Under the pieces are notes generated by a model. That model was given only the letters and a program-made list of their open reading frames with translations. It was not told the origin of the DNA and made no database searches. Below, one piece after another: positions 39,598 through 52,350 of a stretch of 64,000 bases of DNA (position 1 is the stretch's first letter; each line of letters begins with the position of its first letter). The stretch comes from Sympetrum striolatum. Taxonomy: Eukaryota > Arthropoda > Insecta > Odonata > Libellulidae. The stretch lies in NCBI GenBank assembly GCA_947579665.1, contig OX388348.1, positions 1,984,001 through 2,048,000 of the forward strand. Reading direction: 5' to 3'. Position numbers and translations under genes: made by a program.

Positions 39598-40777
39598 GTG
39601 CAATTTCACTCATCTTCCGCTCTTCATTTAAACAAACAGTTAGGTTCTTCTTTCTTAACTCAATGTTTGAAGTTCACTCATTGTCATCCTTCATTCTTCA
39701 CCATTCATTCCTCTGCGCCTTTCATCCAAGCATCATACCTTGAGTTCATTATTACATTCGCCATCCAATTCTTTTTCATTTGGATAGTCATATCGATGAA
39801 TCCTTTTTTCAGAACCTCTAAGCACCTCTTCATTTCAAAAGGTTATCTTCATATTTTATGCTTCTACAGAACAGAATAATCAAATACATGTCAATGTGTT
39901 GCCCATTTTCGTCACCCGGGTTCCATTTCACTGCCATGCCTTGTTCTTCCATCTCAAAGCTTTTCATCAATCTCTTCCTAAGTTTTAAGTTTTTTCACGA
40001 CTTAAAACTTTCCTCTATTTTCTGCATGCCTGACTACTTTGTATTATTCACAAAACTACTCTCTCCCCTCTGAAATCTATTTCCCCACACTCGTAGATAT
40101 TGAAATATTTCTTTTAGTCCCGTTCCACGTTTTATTGAGGAATTAACTTAGTGCTTTTTTATCATTTCTCAATGTCGTTCCAATAAGAACAGCCAGAGAG
40201 CTTCGATTCTAATAGCTAAAATCAATAAAAATAAATATTTTGGGTAATTATCATCATTAATATTTGCATAAACATTAAAAAAAAAGAAAAACACTATCTG
40301 GGGTCATATTGACAAAATGCTGCTCTCATTTGGATAATTGTTATTTTGGGGTGAAAAAGTTAAATATTTTTTATTGATAAAGGGAGTGGGCGCGAGTGCC
40401 GAAGGTGGGTGATTGTTTAAATATTATACATAATAAGGGAGAGGTCGCGAGTGTCGATGGGTGGTTTTTCGCGTTGCTGAGGGGCCGAAAGGGGAATAAA
40501 AGAGTAAATAACGTTAAAACTTTTCGAGTCTTGTTGCATTATTAGCAGCAATGTTTGAATATGACCCCAAAATTCTTTGCATCATTAAGATCTTTCGATT
40601 GGCAAATAAACTTTGAATTATTTATTGTTAAAATTGATCTTTATATATGTAGCTTTTTTTTAACAAATATCTTACGTTCACCTAAAGTTGTATTCAATGA
40701 TCGGTAAAATTGTGTTAAATCAAAGTCAGCCACTATCATATGTTGAGGTTTGCTTGATTTGGCCATAGGAGTAATTT
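39598..40777 (+). repeat. Monomer W, long
   Basis: Matches 29615 up to about 40240, then differs (CATCATTAATATT). This is the right limit of the near-identical C/D tract. Confidence 0.87.
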
Positions 40778-41746
40778 GTGCAATTTCACTCATCTTCCGC
40801 TCTTCATTAAACAAACAGTTAGGTTCTTCTTTCTTACCTCAATGTTTGAAGTTCACTCATTGTCATCCTTCATTCTTCACCACTCATTCCTCTGCGCCCT
40901 TCAACCAAGCATCATACCTTGAGTTCATTATTACATTCCCCATCCAATTCTTTTTCATTTGGATAGTCATATCGATGAATCCTTTTTTCAGAACCTCTAA
41001 GCACCTCTTCATTTCAAAAGGTTATCTTCATATTTTATGCTGTAGATGCTGAAATCTATTTCCCCACACTCGTAGATATTGAAATATTTCTTTTAGTCCC
41101 GTTCCACGTTTTATTGAGGAAATAACTTAGTGCTTTTTTATCATTTCTCATCGCGTTCCAATAAGAACAGCCAGAGAGCGTCGATTCTAATAGCTAAAAT
41201 CAATAAAAATAAATATTTTGGGTAATTATCAACATAAATATTTGCATAAACATTTAAAAAAAAGAAAAACAATATCTGGGGTCATATTGACAAAATGCTG
41301 CTCTCATTTGGATAATTGTTTATTTGGGGTGAAAATTTAAATATTTTTTATTGATAAAGGGAGTGGGCGCGAGTGCCGAAGGTGGGTGATTGTTTATACA
41401 TAATAAGGGAGAGGTCGCGAGTGTCGATGGGTGGTTTTTCGCGTTGCTGAGGGGCCGAAAGGGGAATGATAGAGTAAATAACGTGAAAACCTTTCGAGTC
41501 TTGTTGCATTATTAGCAGCGATGTTTGAATATGACCCCAAAATTCTCTGCATCATTAAGATCTTTCGATTGGCAAATAAACTTTGAATTATTATTTGTTA
41601 AAATTGATCTTTATATATATAGCTTTTTTATAACAATAATTTACGTTCACCTAAAGTTGTATTCAATGATCGGTAAAATTGTGTTAAATCAAAGTCAGCC
41701 ACTATCATATGTTGAGGTTTGCTTGATTAGGCCATAGGAGTAATTT
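40778..41746 (+). repeat. Monomer X, short, rearranged tail
   Basis: At 969 bp the shortest complete monomer. Private marks are CTTCAACCAAGC, filler ATGCTGTAGATGCTG, ATCAACATAAATATT and CAATAATTTACG. Its tail lacks the 7-bp AAATATT insertion usual in X, so its 3' part comes from another type. Confidence 0.85.
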
Positions 41747-42722
41747 GTGCAATTTCACTCAACTTCCGCTCTTAATTTAAACAAACAGTTAGGTTCTTCT
41801 TTCTTAACTCAATGTTTGAAGTTCACTCATTGTCATTCTTCATTCTTCACCATTCATTCCTCTGTGCCTTTCTTCCAAGCATCATACCTTGAGTTCATTA
41901 TTACATTCCCCATCCAATTCTTTTTCATTTGGATAGTCATATCGATGAATCCTTTTTTCAGAACCTCTAAGCACCTCTTCATTTCAAAAGGTTATCTTCA
42001 TATTTTATGCTGTAAATGCTGAAATCTATTTCCCCACACTCGTAGATATTGAAATATTTCTTTTAGTCCCGTTCCACGTTTTATTGAGGAAATAACTTAG
42101 TGCTTTTTTATCATTTCTCATCGCGTTCCAATAAGAACAGCCAGAGAGCGTCGATTCTAATAGCTAAAATCAATAAAAATAAATATTTTGGGTAATTATC
42201 ATTATTAATATTTGCATAAACATTTAAAAAAAAGAAAAACACTATCTGGGGTCATATTGACAAAATGCTGCTCTCATTTGGATAATTGTTATTTTGGGGT
42301 GAAAAATTAAATATTTTATATTGATAAAGGGAGTGGGCGCGAGTGCCGAAGGTGGGTGATTGTTTAAATATTATACATAATAAGGGAGAGGTCGCGAGTG
42401 TCGATGGTTGGTTTTTCGCGTTGCTGAGGGGCCGAAAGGGGAATGAAAGAGTAAATAACGTTAAAACTTTTCGAGTCTTGTTGCATTATTAGCAGCGTTG
42501 TTTGAATATGACCCCAAAATTCTTTGCATCATTAAGATCTTTCGATTAGCAAATAAACTTTGAATTATTTATTGTTAAAATTGATCTTTATATATATAGC
42601 TTTTTTTACAAATATCTTACGTTCACCTAAGGTTGTATTCAATGATCGGTAAAATTGTGTTAAATCAAAGTCAGCCACTATCATATGTTGAGGATTGCTT
42701 GATAAGGCCATGGGAGTAATTT
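41747..42722 (+). repeat. Monomer T, short
   Basis: Canonical T, at the place where P would be expected to restart the HOR. Confidence 0.87.
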
Positions 42723-43901
42723 GTGCAATTTCACTCATCTTCCGCTCTTCATTTAAACAAACAGTTAGGTTCTTCTTTCTTAACTCGATGTTTGAAGTTC
42801 ACTCATTGTCATCCTTCATTCTTCACCATTCATTCCTCTGCGCCCTTCATCCATGCATCATACCTTGAGTTCATTATTACATTCCTCATCCAATTCTTTT
42901 TCATTTGGATAGTCATATCGATGAATCCTTTTTTCAGAACCTCTAAGCACCTCTCCATTTCAAAATGTTATCTTCATATTTTATGCTTCTCTAGAACAGA
43001 ATAATCAAATACATGTCATTGTGTTGCCCATTTTCGTCACTCGGGTTCCGTTTCACTGCCATATCTTGTTCTTCCATCTCAAAGCTTTTCATCAATCTCT
43101 TCCTAAGTTTTAAGTTTTTTCACGACTTAAAACATTCCTCTATTTTCTGCATGCCTGACTACTTTGTATTATTCACAAAACAACTCTCTCCCCTCTGAAA
43201 TCTATTTCCCCACACTCGTAGATATTGAAATATTTCTTTTAGTCCCGTTCCACGTTTTATTGAGAAAATAACTTAGTGCTTTTTTATCATTTCTCAATGT
43301 CGTTCCAATAAGAACAGCCAGAGAGCTTCGATTCTAATAGCTAAAATCAATAAAAATAAATATTTTGGGTAATTATCATTATTAATATTTGCATAAACAT
43401 TTAAAAAAAAGAAAAACACTATCTGGGGTCATATTGACAAAATGCTGCTCTCATTTGGATAATTGTTATTTTGGGGTGAAAAATTAAATATTTTATATTG
43501 ATAAAGGGAGTGGGCGCGAGTGCCGAAGGTTGGTGATTGTTTAAATATTATACATAATAAGGGAGAGGTCGCGAGTGTCGATGGGTGGTTTTTCGCATTG
43601 CTGAGGGGCCAAAAGGGGAATGAAAGAGTAAATAACGTTAAAACTTTTCGAGTCTTGTTGCATTATTAGCAGCGTTGTTTGAATATGACCCCAAAATTCT
43701 TTGCATCATTAAGATCTTTCGATTGGCAAATAAACTTTGAATTATTTATTGTTTAAATTGATCTTTATATATGTAGCTTTTTTTTAACAAATATCTTACG
43801 TTCACCTAAAGTTGTATTCAATGATCGGTAAAATTGTGTTAAATCAAAGTCAGCCACTATCATATGTTGAGGTTTGCTTGATTTGGCCATAGGAGTAATT
43901 T
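42723..43901 (+). repeat. Monomer U/S hybrid, long
   Basis: U mark CCATGCATC is followed by S marks CACCTCTCCATTTC and CTTCTCTAGAACAG. The unit contains the 7-bp insertion and private TTTCGCATTGC. Confidence 0.83.
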
Positions 43902-45078
43902 GTGCAATTTCACTCATCTTCCGCTCTTCATTAAACAAACAGTTAGGTTCTTCTTTCTTACCTCAATGTTTGAAGTTCACTCATTGTCATTCTTCATTCT
44001 TCACCATTCATTCCTCTGCACCCTTCATCCAAGCATCATACCTTGAGTTCATTATTACATTCCCCATCCAATTCTTTTTCATTTGGATAGTCATATCGAT
44101 GAATCATTTTTTCAGAACCTCTAAGCACCTCTTCATTTCAAAAGGTTATCTTCATATTTTATGCTTCTACAGAACATAATTATCAAATACATGTTAATGT
44201 GTTGCCCATTTTCGTCACCCAGGTTCCTTTTCACTGCCATGCCTTGTTCTTCCATCTCAAAGCTTTTCATCAATCTCTTCCTAAGTTTTAAGTTTTTTCA
44301 CGACTTAAAACATTCCTCTATTTTCTGCATGCCTGACTACTTTGTATTATTCACAAAACTACTCTCTCCCCTCTGAAATCTATTTCCCCACACTCGTAGA
44401 TATTGAAATATTTCTTTTAGTCCCGTTCCACGTTTTATTGAGGAAATAACTTTGTGCTTTTTTATCATTTCTCAATGTCGTTCCAATAAGAACAGCCAGA
44501 GAGCTTCGATTCTAATAGCTAAAATCAATAAAAATAAATATTTTGGGCAATTATCATCATTAATATTTGCATAAACATTTAAAAAAAGAAAAACACTATC
44601 TGGGGTCATATTGAAGAAATGCTGCTCTCATTTGGATAATTGTTTTTTTGTGGTGAAAAATTAAATATTTTTTATTGATAAAGGGAGTGGGCGTGAGAGC
44701 CGAAGGTGGGTGAATGTTTAAATATTATACATAATAAGGGAGAGGTCTCGAGTGTCAATGGGTGGTTTTTCGCGTTCCTGAGGGGCCGAAAGGGGAATGA
44801 AAGAGTAAATAACATTAAAACTTTTCGAGTCTTGTTGCATTATTAGCAGCGTTGTTTGAATATGACCCCAAAATTCTTTGCATCATTAAGATCTTTCGAT
44901 TGGCAAATAACCTTTGAATTATTTATTGTTAAAATTGATCTTTATATATGTAGCTTTTTTTTAACAGATATCTTACGTTCACCTAAAGTTGTATTCAATG
45001 ATCGGTAAAATTGTGTTAAATCAAAGTCATCCACTATCATATGTTGAGGTTTGCATGATTAGGCCATAGGAGTAATTT
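43902..45078 (+). repeat. Monomer X/V hybrid, long
   Basis: The X-type start joins a V-type middle (ATTATCAAATACATGTTAA, CCCAGGTTCC). The unit is damaged (ATATTGAAGAAATG, GGCGTGAGAGCCG, GTCTCGAGTGTCAATG). Confidence 0.82.
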
Positions 45079-46249
45079 GTGCAGTTTCACTCATCTTCCG
45101 CTCTTCATTTAAAAAAACAGTTAGGTTCTTCTTTCTTAACTCAATGTTTGAAGTTCACTCATTGTCATCCTTCAATCTTCACCATTCATTCCTCTGCGCC
45201 CTTCATCCAAGCATCATACCTTGAGTTCATTATTACATTCCCCATCCAATTCCTTTTTCATTTGGATAGTCATATCGATGAATCCTTTTTTCAGAACCTC
45301 TAAGCACCTCTTCATTTCAAAATGTTATCTTCATATTTTATGCTTCTACAGAACAGAATAATCAAATACATGTCAATGTGTTGCCCAATTTCGTCACTCG
45401 GGTTCCGTTTCACTGCCATGCCTTGTTCTTCCATCTCAAAGCTTTTCATCAATCTCTTCCTAAGTTTTAAGTTTTTTCACGACTTAAAACATTCCTCTAT
45501 TTTCTGCATGCCTGACTACTTTGTATTATTCACAAAACAACTCTCTCCCCTCTGAAATCTATTTCCCCACACTCGTAGATATTGAAATATTTCTTTTAGT
45601 CCCGTTCCACGTTTTATTGAGGAAATAACTTAGTGCTTTTTTATCATTTCTCATCGCGTTCCAATAAGAACAGCCAGAGAGCGTCGATTCTAATAGCTAA
45701 AATCAATAAAAATAAATATTTTGGGTAATTATCATCATAAATATTTGCATAAACATTTAAAAAAAAGAAAAACAATATCTGGGGTCATATTGACAAAATG
45801 CTGCTCTCATTTGGATAATTGTTTATTTGGGGTGAAAATTTAAATATTTTTTATTGATAAAGGGAGTGGGCGCGAGTGCCGAAGGTTGGTGATTGTTTAT
45901 ACATAATAAGGGAGAGGTCGCGAGTGTCGATGGGTGGTTTTTGCGTTGCTGAGGGGCCGAAAGGGGAATGAAAGAGTAAATAACGTTAAAACCTTTCGAG
46001 TCTTGTTGCATTATTAGCAGCGATGTTTGAATATGACCCCAAAATTCTCTGCATCATTAAGATCTTTCGATTGGCAAATAAACTTTGAATTATTATTTGT
46101 TAAAATTGATCTTTATATATATAGCTTTTTTATAACAATAATCTTACGTTCACCTAAAGTTGTATTCAATGATCGGTAAAATTGTGTTAAATCAAAGTCA
46201 GCCACTATCATATGTTGAGGTTTGCTTGATTAGGCCATAGGAGTAATTT
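45079..46249 (+). repeat. Monomer, KKQ variant, long, recombinant
   Basis: Starts GTGCAGTTTCACTC. It retains the 207-bp block but has TTTCTCATCGCGTTCC (about 45646), a variant otherwise tied to short monomers: an exchange product with its neighbour 46250. Confidence 0.82.
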
Positions 46250-47227
46250 GTGCAATTTCACTCAACTTCCGCTCTTAATTTAAACAAACAGTTAGGTTCT
46301 TCTTTCTTAACTCAATGTTTGAAGTTCACTCATTGTCATTCTTCATTCTTCACCATTCATTCCTCTGTGCCTTTCTTCCAAGCATCATACCTTGAGTTCA
46401 TTATTACATTCCCCATCCAATTCTTTTTCATTTGGATAGTCATATCGATGAATCCTTTTTTCAGAACCTCTAAGCACCTCTTCATTTCAAAAGGTTATCT
46501 TCATATTTTATGCTGTAAATGCTGAAATCTATTTCCCCACACTCGTAGATATTGAAATATTTCTTTTAGTCCCGTTCCACGTTTTATTGAGGAAATAACT
46601 TAGTGCTTTTTTATCATTTCTCAATGTCGTTCCAATAAGAACAGCCAGAGAGCGTCGATTCTAATAGCTAAAATCAATAAAAATAAATATTTTGGGTAAT
46701 TATCATTATTAATATTTGCATAAACATTTAAAAAAAAAGAAAAACACTATCTGGGGTCATATTGACAAAATGCTGCTCTCATTTGGATAATTGTTATTTT
46801 GGGGTGAAAAATTAAATATTTTATATTGATAAAGGGAGTGGGCGCGAGTGCCGAAGGTGGGTGATTGTTTAAATATTATACATAATAAGGGAGAGATCGC
46901 GAGTGTCGATGGTTGGTTTTTCGCGTTGCTGAGGGGCCGAAAGGGGAATGAAAGAGTAAATAACGTTAAAACTTTTCGAGTCTTGTTGCATTATTAGCAG
47001 CGTTGTTTGAATATGATCCCAAAATTCTTTGCATCATTAAGATCTTTCGATTAGCAAATAAACTTTGAATTATTTATTGTTAAAATTGATCTTTATATAT
47101 ATAGCTTTTTTTACAAATATCTTACGTTCACCTAAGGTTGTATTCAATGATCGGTAAAATTGTGTTAAATCAAAGTCAGCCACTATCATATGTTGAGGTT
47201 TGCTTGATTAGGCCATAGGAGTTATTT
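46250..47227 (+). repeat. Monomer T, short, recombinant
   Basis: Has the filler junction of the short class but TTTCTCAATGTCGTTCC (about 46616), the long-class variant: the opposite combination to 45079. Confidence 0.83.
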
Positions 47228-48405
47228 GTGCAATTTCACTCAACTTCCGCTCTTAATTTAAGCAAACAGTTAGGTTCTTCTTTCTTAACTCAATGTTTGC
47301 AGTTCACTCATTGTCATTCTTCATTCTTCACCATTCATTCCTCTGTGCCTTTATCCAAGCATCATACCTTGAGTTCATTATTACATTCCCCATCCAATTC
47401 TTTTTCATTTGGATAGTCATATCGATAAATCCTTTTTTCAGAACCTCTAAGAACCTCTTCATTTCAAAAGGTTATCTTCATATTTTATGCTTCTACAGAA
47501 CAGAATTATCAAATACATGTCAATGTGTTGCCCATTTTCGTCACCCAGGTTCCTTTTCACTGCCATGCCTTGTTCTTCCTTCTCAAAGCTTTTCATCAAT
47601 CTCTTCCTAAGTTTTAAGTTTTTTCACGACTTAAAACATTCCTCTATTTTCTGCATGCCTGACTACTTTGTATTATTCACAAAACAACTCTCTCCCCTCT
47701 GAAATCTATTTCCCCACACTCGTAGATATTGAAATATTTCTTTTAGTCCCGTTCCACGTTTTATTGAGAAAATAACTTAGTGCTTTTTTATCATTTCTCA
47801 ATGTCGTTCCAATAAGAACAGCCAGAGAGCTTCGATTCTAATAGCTAAAATCAATAAAAATAAATATTTTGGGTAATTATCATTATTAATATTTGCATAA
47901 ACATTTAAAAAAAAGAAAAACACTATCTGGGGTCATATTGACAAAATGCTGCTCTCATTTGGATAATTGTTATTTTGGGGTGAAAAATTAAATATTTTAT
48001 ATTGATAAAGGGAGTGGGCGCGAGTGCCGAAGGTTGGTGATTGTTTAAATATTATACATAATAAGGGAGAGGTCGCGAGTGTCGATGGGTGGTTTTTCGC
48101 GTTGCTGAGGGGCCAAAAGGGGAATGAAAGAGTAAATAACGTTAAAACTTTTCGAGTCTTGTTGCATTATTAGCAGCGTTGTTTGAATATGACCCCAAAA
48201 TTCTTTGCATCATTAAGATCTTTCGATTGGCAAATAAACTTTGAATTATTTATTGTTTAAATTGATCTTTATATATGTAGCTTTTTTTTAACAAATATCT
48301 TACGTTCACCTAAAGTTGTATTCAATGATCGGTAAAATTGTGTTAAATCAAAGTCAGCCACTATCATATGTTGAGGTTTGCATGATTAGGCCATAGGAGT
48401 AATTT
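47228..48405 (+). repeat. Monomer V, long
   Basis: V marks. A one-base loss (GCCTTTATCCAAG) and CGATAAATCC are private. Confidence 0.83.
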
Positions 48406-49582
48406 GTGCAATTTCACTCATCTTCCGCTCTTCATTTAAAGAAACAGTTAGGTTCTTCTTTCTTAACTCAATGTTTGAAGTTCACTCATTGTCATCCTTC
48501 ATTCTTCACCATTCATTCCTCTGCACCCTTCATCCAAGCATCATACCTTGAGTTCATTATTACATTCCCCATCCAATTCTTTTTCATTTGGATAGTCATA
48601 TCGATGAATCCTTTTTTCAGAACCTCTAAGCACCTCTCCATTTCAAAATGTTATCTTCATATTTTATGCTTCTACAGAGCAGAATAATCAAATACATGTC
48701 AATGTGTTGCCCATTTTCGTCACTCGGGTTCTGTTTCACTGCCATGCCTTGTTCATCCATCTCAAAGCTTTTCATCAATCTCTTCCTAAGTTTTAAGTTT
48801 TTTCACGACTTAAAACATTCCTCTATTTCTGCATGCCTGACTTCTTTGTACTATTCACAAAACTACTCTCTCCCCTCTGAAATCTATTTCCCCACACTCG
48901 TAGATATTGAAATATTTCTTTTAGTCCTGTTCCACGTTTTATTGAGGAAATAACTTAGTGCTTTTTTATCATTTCTCAATGTCATTCCAATAAGAACAGC
49001 CAGAGAGCTTCGATTCTAATAGCTAAAATCAATAAAAATAAATATTTTGGGTAATTATGATTATTTATATTTGCATAAACATTTAAAAAAAAGAAAAACA
49101 CTATCTGGGGTCATATTGACAAAATGCTGCTCTCATTTGGATAATTGTTATTTTGGGGTGAAAATTTAAATATTTTTTATTGATAAAGGGAGTGGGCGCG
49201 AGTGCCGAAGGTGGGTGATTGTTTAAATATTATACATAATAAGGGAGAGGTCGCGAGTGTCGATGGGTGGTTTTTGCGTTGCAGAGGGGCCGAAAGGGGA
49301 ATGAAAGAGTAAATAACGTTAAAACTTTTCGAGTCTTGTTGCATTATTAGCAGCGTTGTTTGAATATGACCCCGAAATTCTTTGCATCATTAAGATCTTT
49401 CGATTGGCAAATAAACTTTGAATTATTTATTGTTAAAATTGATATTTATATATGTACCTTTTTTTTAACAAATATCTTACGTTCACCTAAAGTTGTATTC
49501 AATGATCGGTAAAATTGTGTTAAATCAAAGTCAGCCACTATTATATGTTGAGGTTTGCTTGATTAGGCCATAGGAGTAATTT
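48406..49582 (+). repeat. Monomer, KKQ variant, long
   Basis: CATTTAAAGAAACAG relates it to 45079. Private changes include GTTCATCCATC, CTCTATTTCTGC and GACTTCTTTGTACTATTC. Confidence 0.8.
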
Positions 49583-50759
49583 TTGCAATATCAATCATTT
49601 TCCGCTCTTCATTTAAACAAACAGTTAGGTTCTTCTTTCTTAACTCAATGTTTGAAGTTCACTCATTGTCATCCTTCATTCTTCACCACTCATTCCTCTT
49701 CGCCCTTCATCCAAGCATCATACCTTGAGTTCATTATTACATTCCCCATCCAATTCTTTTTCATTTGGATAGTCATATCGATGAATCCTTTTTTCAGAAC
49801 CTCTAAGCACCTCTTCATTTCAAAAGGTTATCTTCATATTTTATGCTTCTACAGAACAGAATTATCAAATACATGTTAATGTGTTGCCCATTTTCGTCAC
49901 CCAGGTTCCTTTTCACTGCCATGCCTTGTTCTTCCTTCTCAAAGCTTTTCATCAATCTCTTCCTAAGTTTTAAGTTTTTTCACGACTGAAAACATTCCTC
50001 TATTTTCTGCATGCCTGACTACTTTGTATTATTCACAAAACAACTCTCTCCCCTCTGAAATCTATTTCCCCACACTCGTAGATATTGAAATATTTCTTTT
50101 AGTCCCGTTCCACGTTTTATTGAGAAAATAACTTAGTGCTTTTATATCATTTCTCAATGTCGTTCCAATAAGAACAGCCAGAGAGCTTCGATTCTAATAG
50201 CTAAAATCAATAAAAATAAATATTTTGGGTAATTATGATTATTAATATTTGCATAAACATTTAGAAAAAAGAAAAACACTATCTGGGGTCATATTGACAA
50301 AATGCTGCTCTCATTTGGATAATTGTTATTTTGGGGTGAAAAATTAAATATTTTTTATTGATAAAGGGAGTGGGCGCGAGTGCCGAAGGTGGGTGATTGT
50401 TTAAATATTATACATAATATGGGAGTGGTCGCGAGTGTCGATGGGTGGTTTTTCGCGTTGCTGAGGGGCCGAAAGAGGAATGAAAGAGTAAATAACGTTA
50501 AAACTTTTCGAGTCTTGTTGCATTATTAGCAGCGTTGTTTGAATATGACCCAAAAATTCTTTGCATCATTAAGATCTTTCGATTGGCAAATAAACTTTGA
50601 ATTATTTATTGTTAAAATTGATCTCATATATGTAGCTTTTTTTAACAAATATGTTACGTTCACCTAAAGTTGTATTCAATGATCGGTAAAATTGTGTTAA
50701 ATCAAAGTCAGCCACTATCATATGTTGAGGTTTGCTTGATTAGGCCATAGGAGTAATTT
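49583..50759 (+). repeat. Monomer, diverged, long
   Basis: The phase mark is mutated (TTTTTGCAATATCAATCATTT). The middle is V-like. Many private changes, e.g. CTTTTATATCATT and GAAAGAGGAATG. Confidence 0.78.
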
Positions 50760-51943
50760 TTGCAATATCACTCATCTTCCGCTCTTCATTTAAACAAACA
50801 GTTAGGTTCTTCTTTCTTAATCAATGTTCGAAGTTCACAAATTGTCATCCTTCATTCTTCACCACTCATTCCTCTGCGCCCTTCATCCAAGCATCATACC
50901 TTGAGTTCATTATTACATTCCCTATCCAATTCTTTTTCATTTGGATAGTCATATCGATGAATCCTTTTTTCAGAACCTCTAAGCACTTCTTCATTTCAAA
51001 ATGTTATCTTCATATTTTATGCTTCTACAGAACAGAATAATCAAATACATGTCAATGTATTGCCTATTTTTCTCCCTCGGGTCCATTTCACTTCCATGCC
51101 TTGTTGCTTCCATCTCAAATCATTTCATCAATCTCTTCCTAAGTTTAACATTATTTCACGACTTAATACATTCATCTACTCTCTGCATGCCTGTCTTTTC
51201 GCTTCGTATTATTCACATTACTCCTATCTGCCCTCTGAAATCTATTTCCTCACACTCGTAGATATTGAAATACTTCTTTCATTTCTGTTCAATGTTTTAG
51301 GGTGGAAATTAGTTAGTGCTTTTTTATCATTTCTAAATGTCATTCCACTAAGAACCAGGAGAGAGCTTCGATTCTAATACCAAAAATCAATAAAAATAAA
51401 GATTTTGGGTAATTATCTTCATTAATATTTGCGTAAATATTTGAAAAAAAAAATAAATGCACTATCTGGGGTCATATTGACCAAATGCTGCTCTCGTATT
51501 GTTAATTGTTATTTTGGGGTGAAAATTTAAATATTTTTTATTGATAAAGGGAGTGGGCGCGAGTGCTGAAGGAGGGTGATTGTTTAAATATTATACATAA
51601 TAAGGGAGAGGGCGCGAGTGTCGATGGGTTGTGTTTCGCGTTGCTGAGGGGCCGAAAGGGGAATGAAAAAGTAAATAACCTTCACACTTATTGAGTCTTG
51701 TTGTATTATTAGCAGCGTTGTTTGAATATGACCCCAAAATTCTCTGCATAATTCATATCTTTCGATTGGCAAATAAACTTTGAGTAATTTATAGTTAAAA
51801 TTGATCTTTATATATGTAGCTTTTTTTAACAAATATCTTACGTTCACCTAAAATTGTATGCATTGATCGGTAAAATTGTGTTAAATCAAAGTCAGCCACT
51901 ATCATTTGTTAAAGTTTGCTTGATCTGGCCATAGGAGTAATTT
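50760..51943 (+). repeat. Monomer, diverged, P-like second half
   Basis: The first part resembles 49583. From about 51058 it takes P marks (TATTGCCTATTTTTC, GTTGCTTCCATCTC, AGAACCAGGAGAGAG). The unit core has drifted (GAGTGCTGAAGGAGGG, GAGGGCGCGAG). Confidence 0.78.
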
Positions 51944-52350
51944 GTGCAATATCACTCATCCTCTGCTCTACTATTAATGAAACAGTTGGGTTCTCCTTTC
52001 TTAAATCAATGTTTGATGTTCACTCATTGTAGTCCTTCTTTCTTCACCATTCATTCCTCTGCACCCTTCATCTAAGCATCATATATCTTCAGTTCCTTAT
52101 TACATTCCCTATCCAATTTTTCTTCATTTGGATAGTCATATCAAGAATCTTTTTTTTAGATGCTTACCTCTAAGCACCTCTTCATTTCAAAATGTTTTCT
52201 TCATATTTTATGCTTCTACAGAACAGAATAATCAAATACATGTAAATGTGTTGCCTATTTTTCTCCCTCGGGTCTGTTTGACTGCCTTGCCTTGTTGGTT
52301 CCATCTCAAAGCATTTCATGAATCTCTTCCTCAGTTTTACGTTATTTCAC
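51944..52350 (+). repeat. Truncated P-like monomer at array end
   Basis: P marks are visible (TTGTAGTCCTTC, TTCTTCATTTGG). Homology stops after TTATTTCACGG, about 407 bp into the monomer, exactly where the next block begins. Confidence 0.8.

Larger units (their letters stand above)
31773..41746 (+). repeat. HOR copy D (canonical 9 monomers)
   Basis: Length is 9974 bp with the same order as copy C. It is nearly identical to C through most of W (to about 40.24 kb). It then diverges (CATCATTAATATT instead of CATCATTTATATT), and its X monomer is 969 bp rather than 977. Confidence 0.92.
1..52350 (+). repeat. Satellite array, about 0.97/1.18-kb monomers, HOR-organised
   Basis: The same sequence recurs head to tail, with a recognisable phase mark (the GTG of TTTGTGCAATTTCACTC or a close variant) at 837, 2008, 2984, 4156, 5133 and onward to 51944. 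Spacings fall into two classes, about 969-978 bp and 1170-1191 bp. All copies face the same way. Diagnostic variants sort monomers into nine types used as labels here: P, Q, R, S, T, U, V, W and X. Types R, T and X are short; the rest are long. Order P to X recurs as a higher-order unit. No monomer has a convincing gene: the first half of the plus strand is pyrimidine-rich and the minus strand resembles a decayed LINE reverse transcriptase. The left end runs off the window. The right end is at about 52350, where sequence changes abruptly. Confidence 0.97.
41747..52350 (+). repeat. Scrambled, diverging edge of the array
   Basis: Monomer order is T, U/S, X/V hybrid, a KKQ-variant, T, V, a KKQ-variant, then three increasingly diverged monomers, the last P-like and cut off. 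Canonical HOR order is lost. Private substitutions and indels rise toward the right end, as is typical of satellite borders where homogenisation is weak. Confidence 0.85.

Noticed and set aside
2008..51261. Dozens of plus-strand open frames of 60-105 codons with nearly the same protein in each monomer
   Set aside because: They start at GTG/TTG, are fixed by copy similarity rather than selection, change frame with small indels, and lie antisense to LINE-like sequence. No domain or codon pattern supports translation.
1..52350. CRISPR-like array
   Set aside because: Repeats are about 1 kb and contiguous with no unique spacers.
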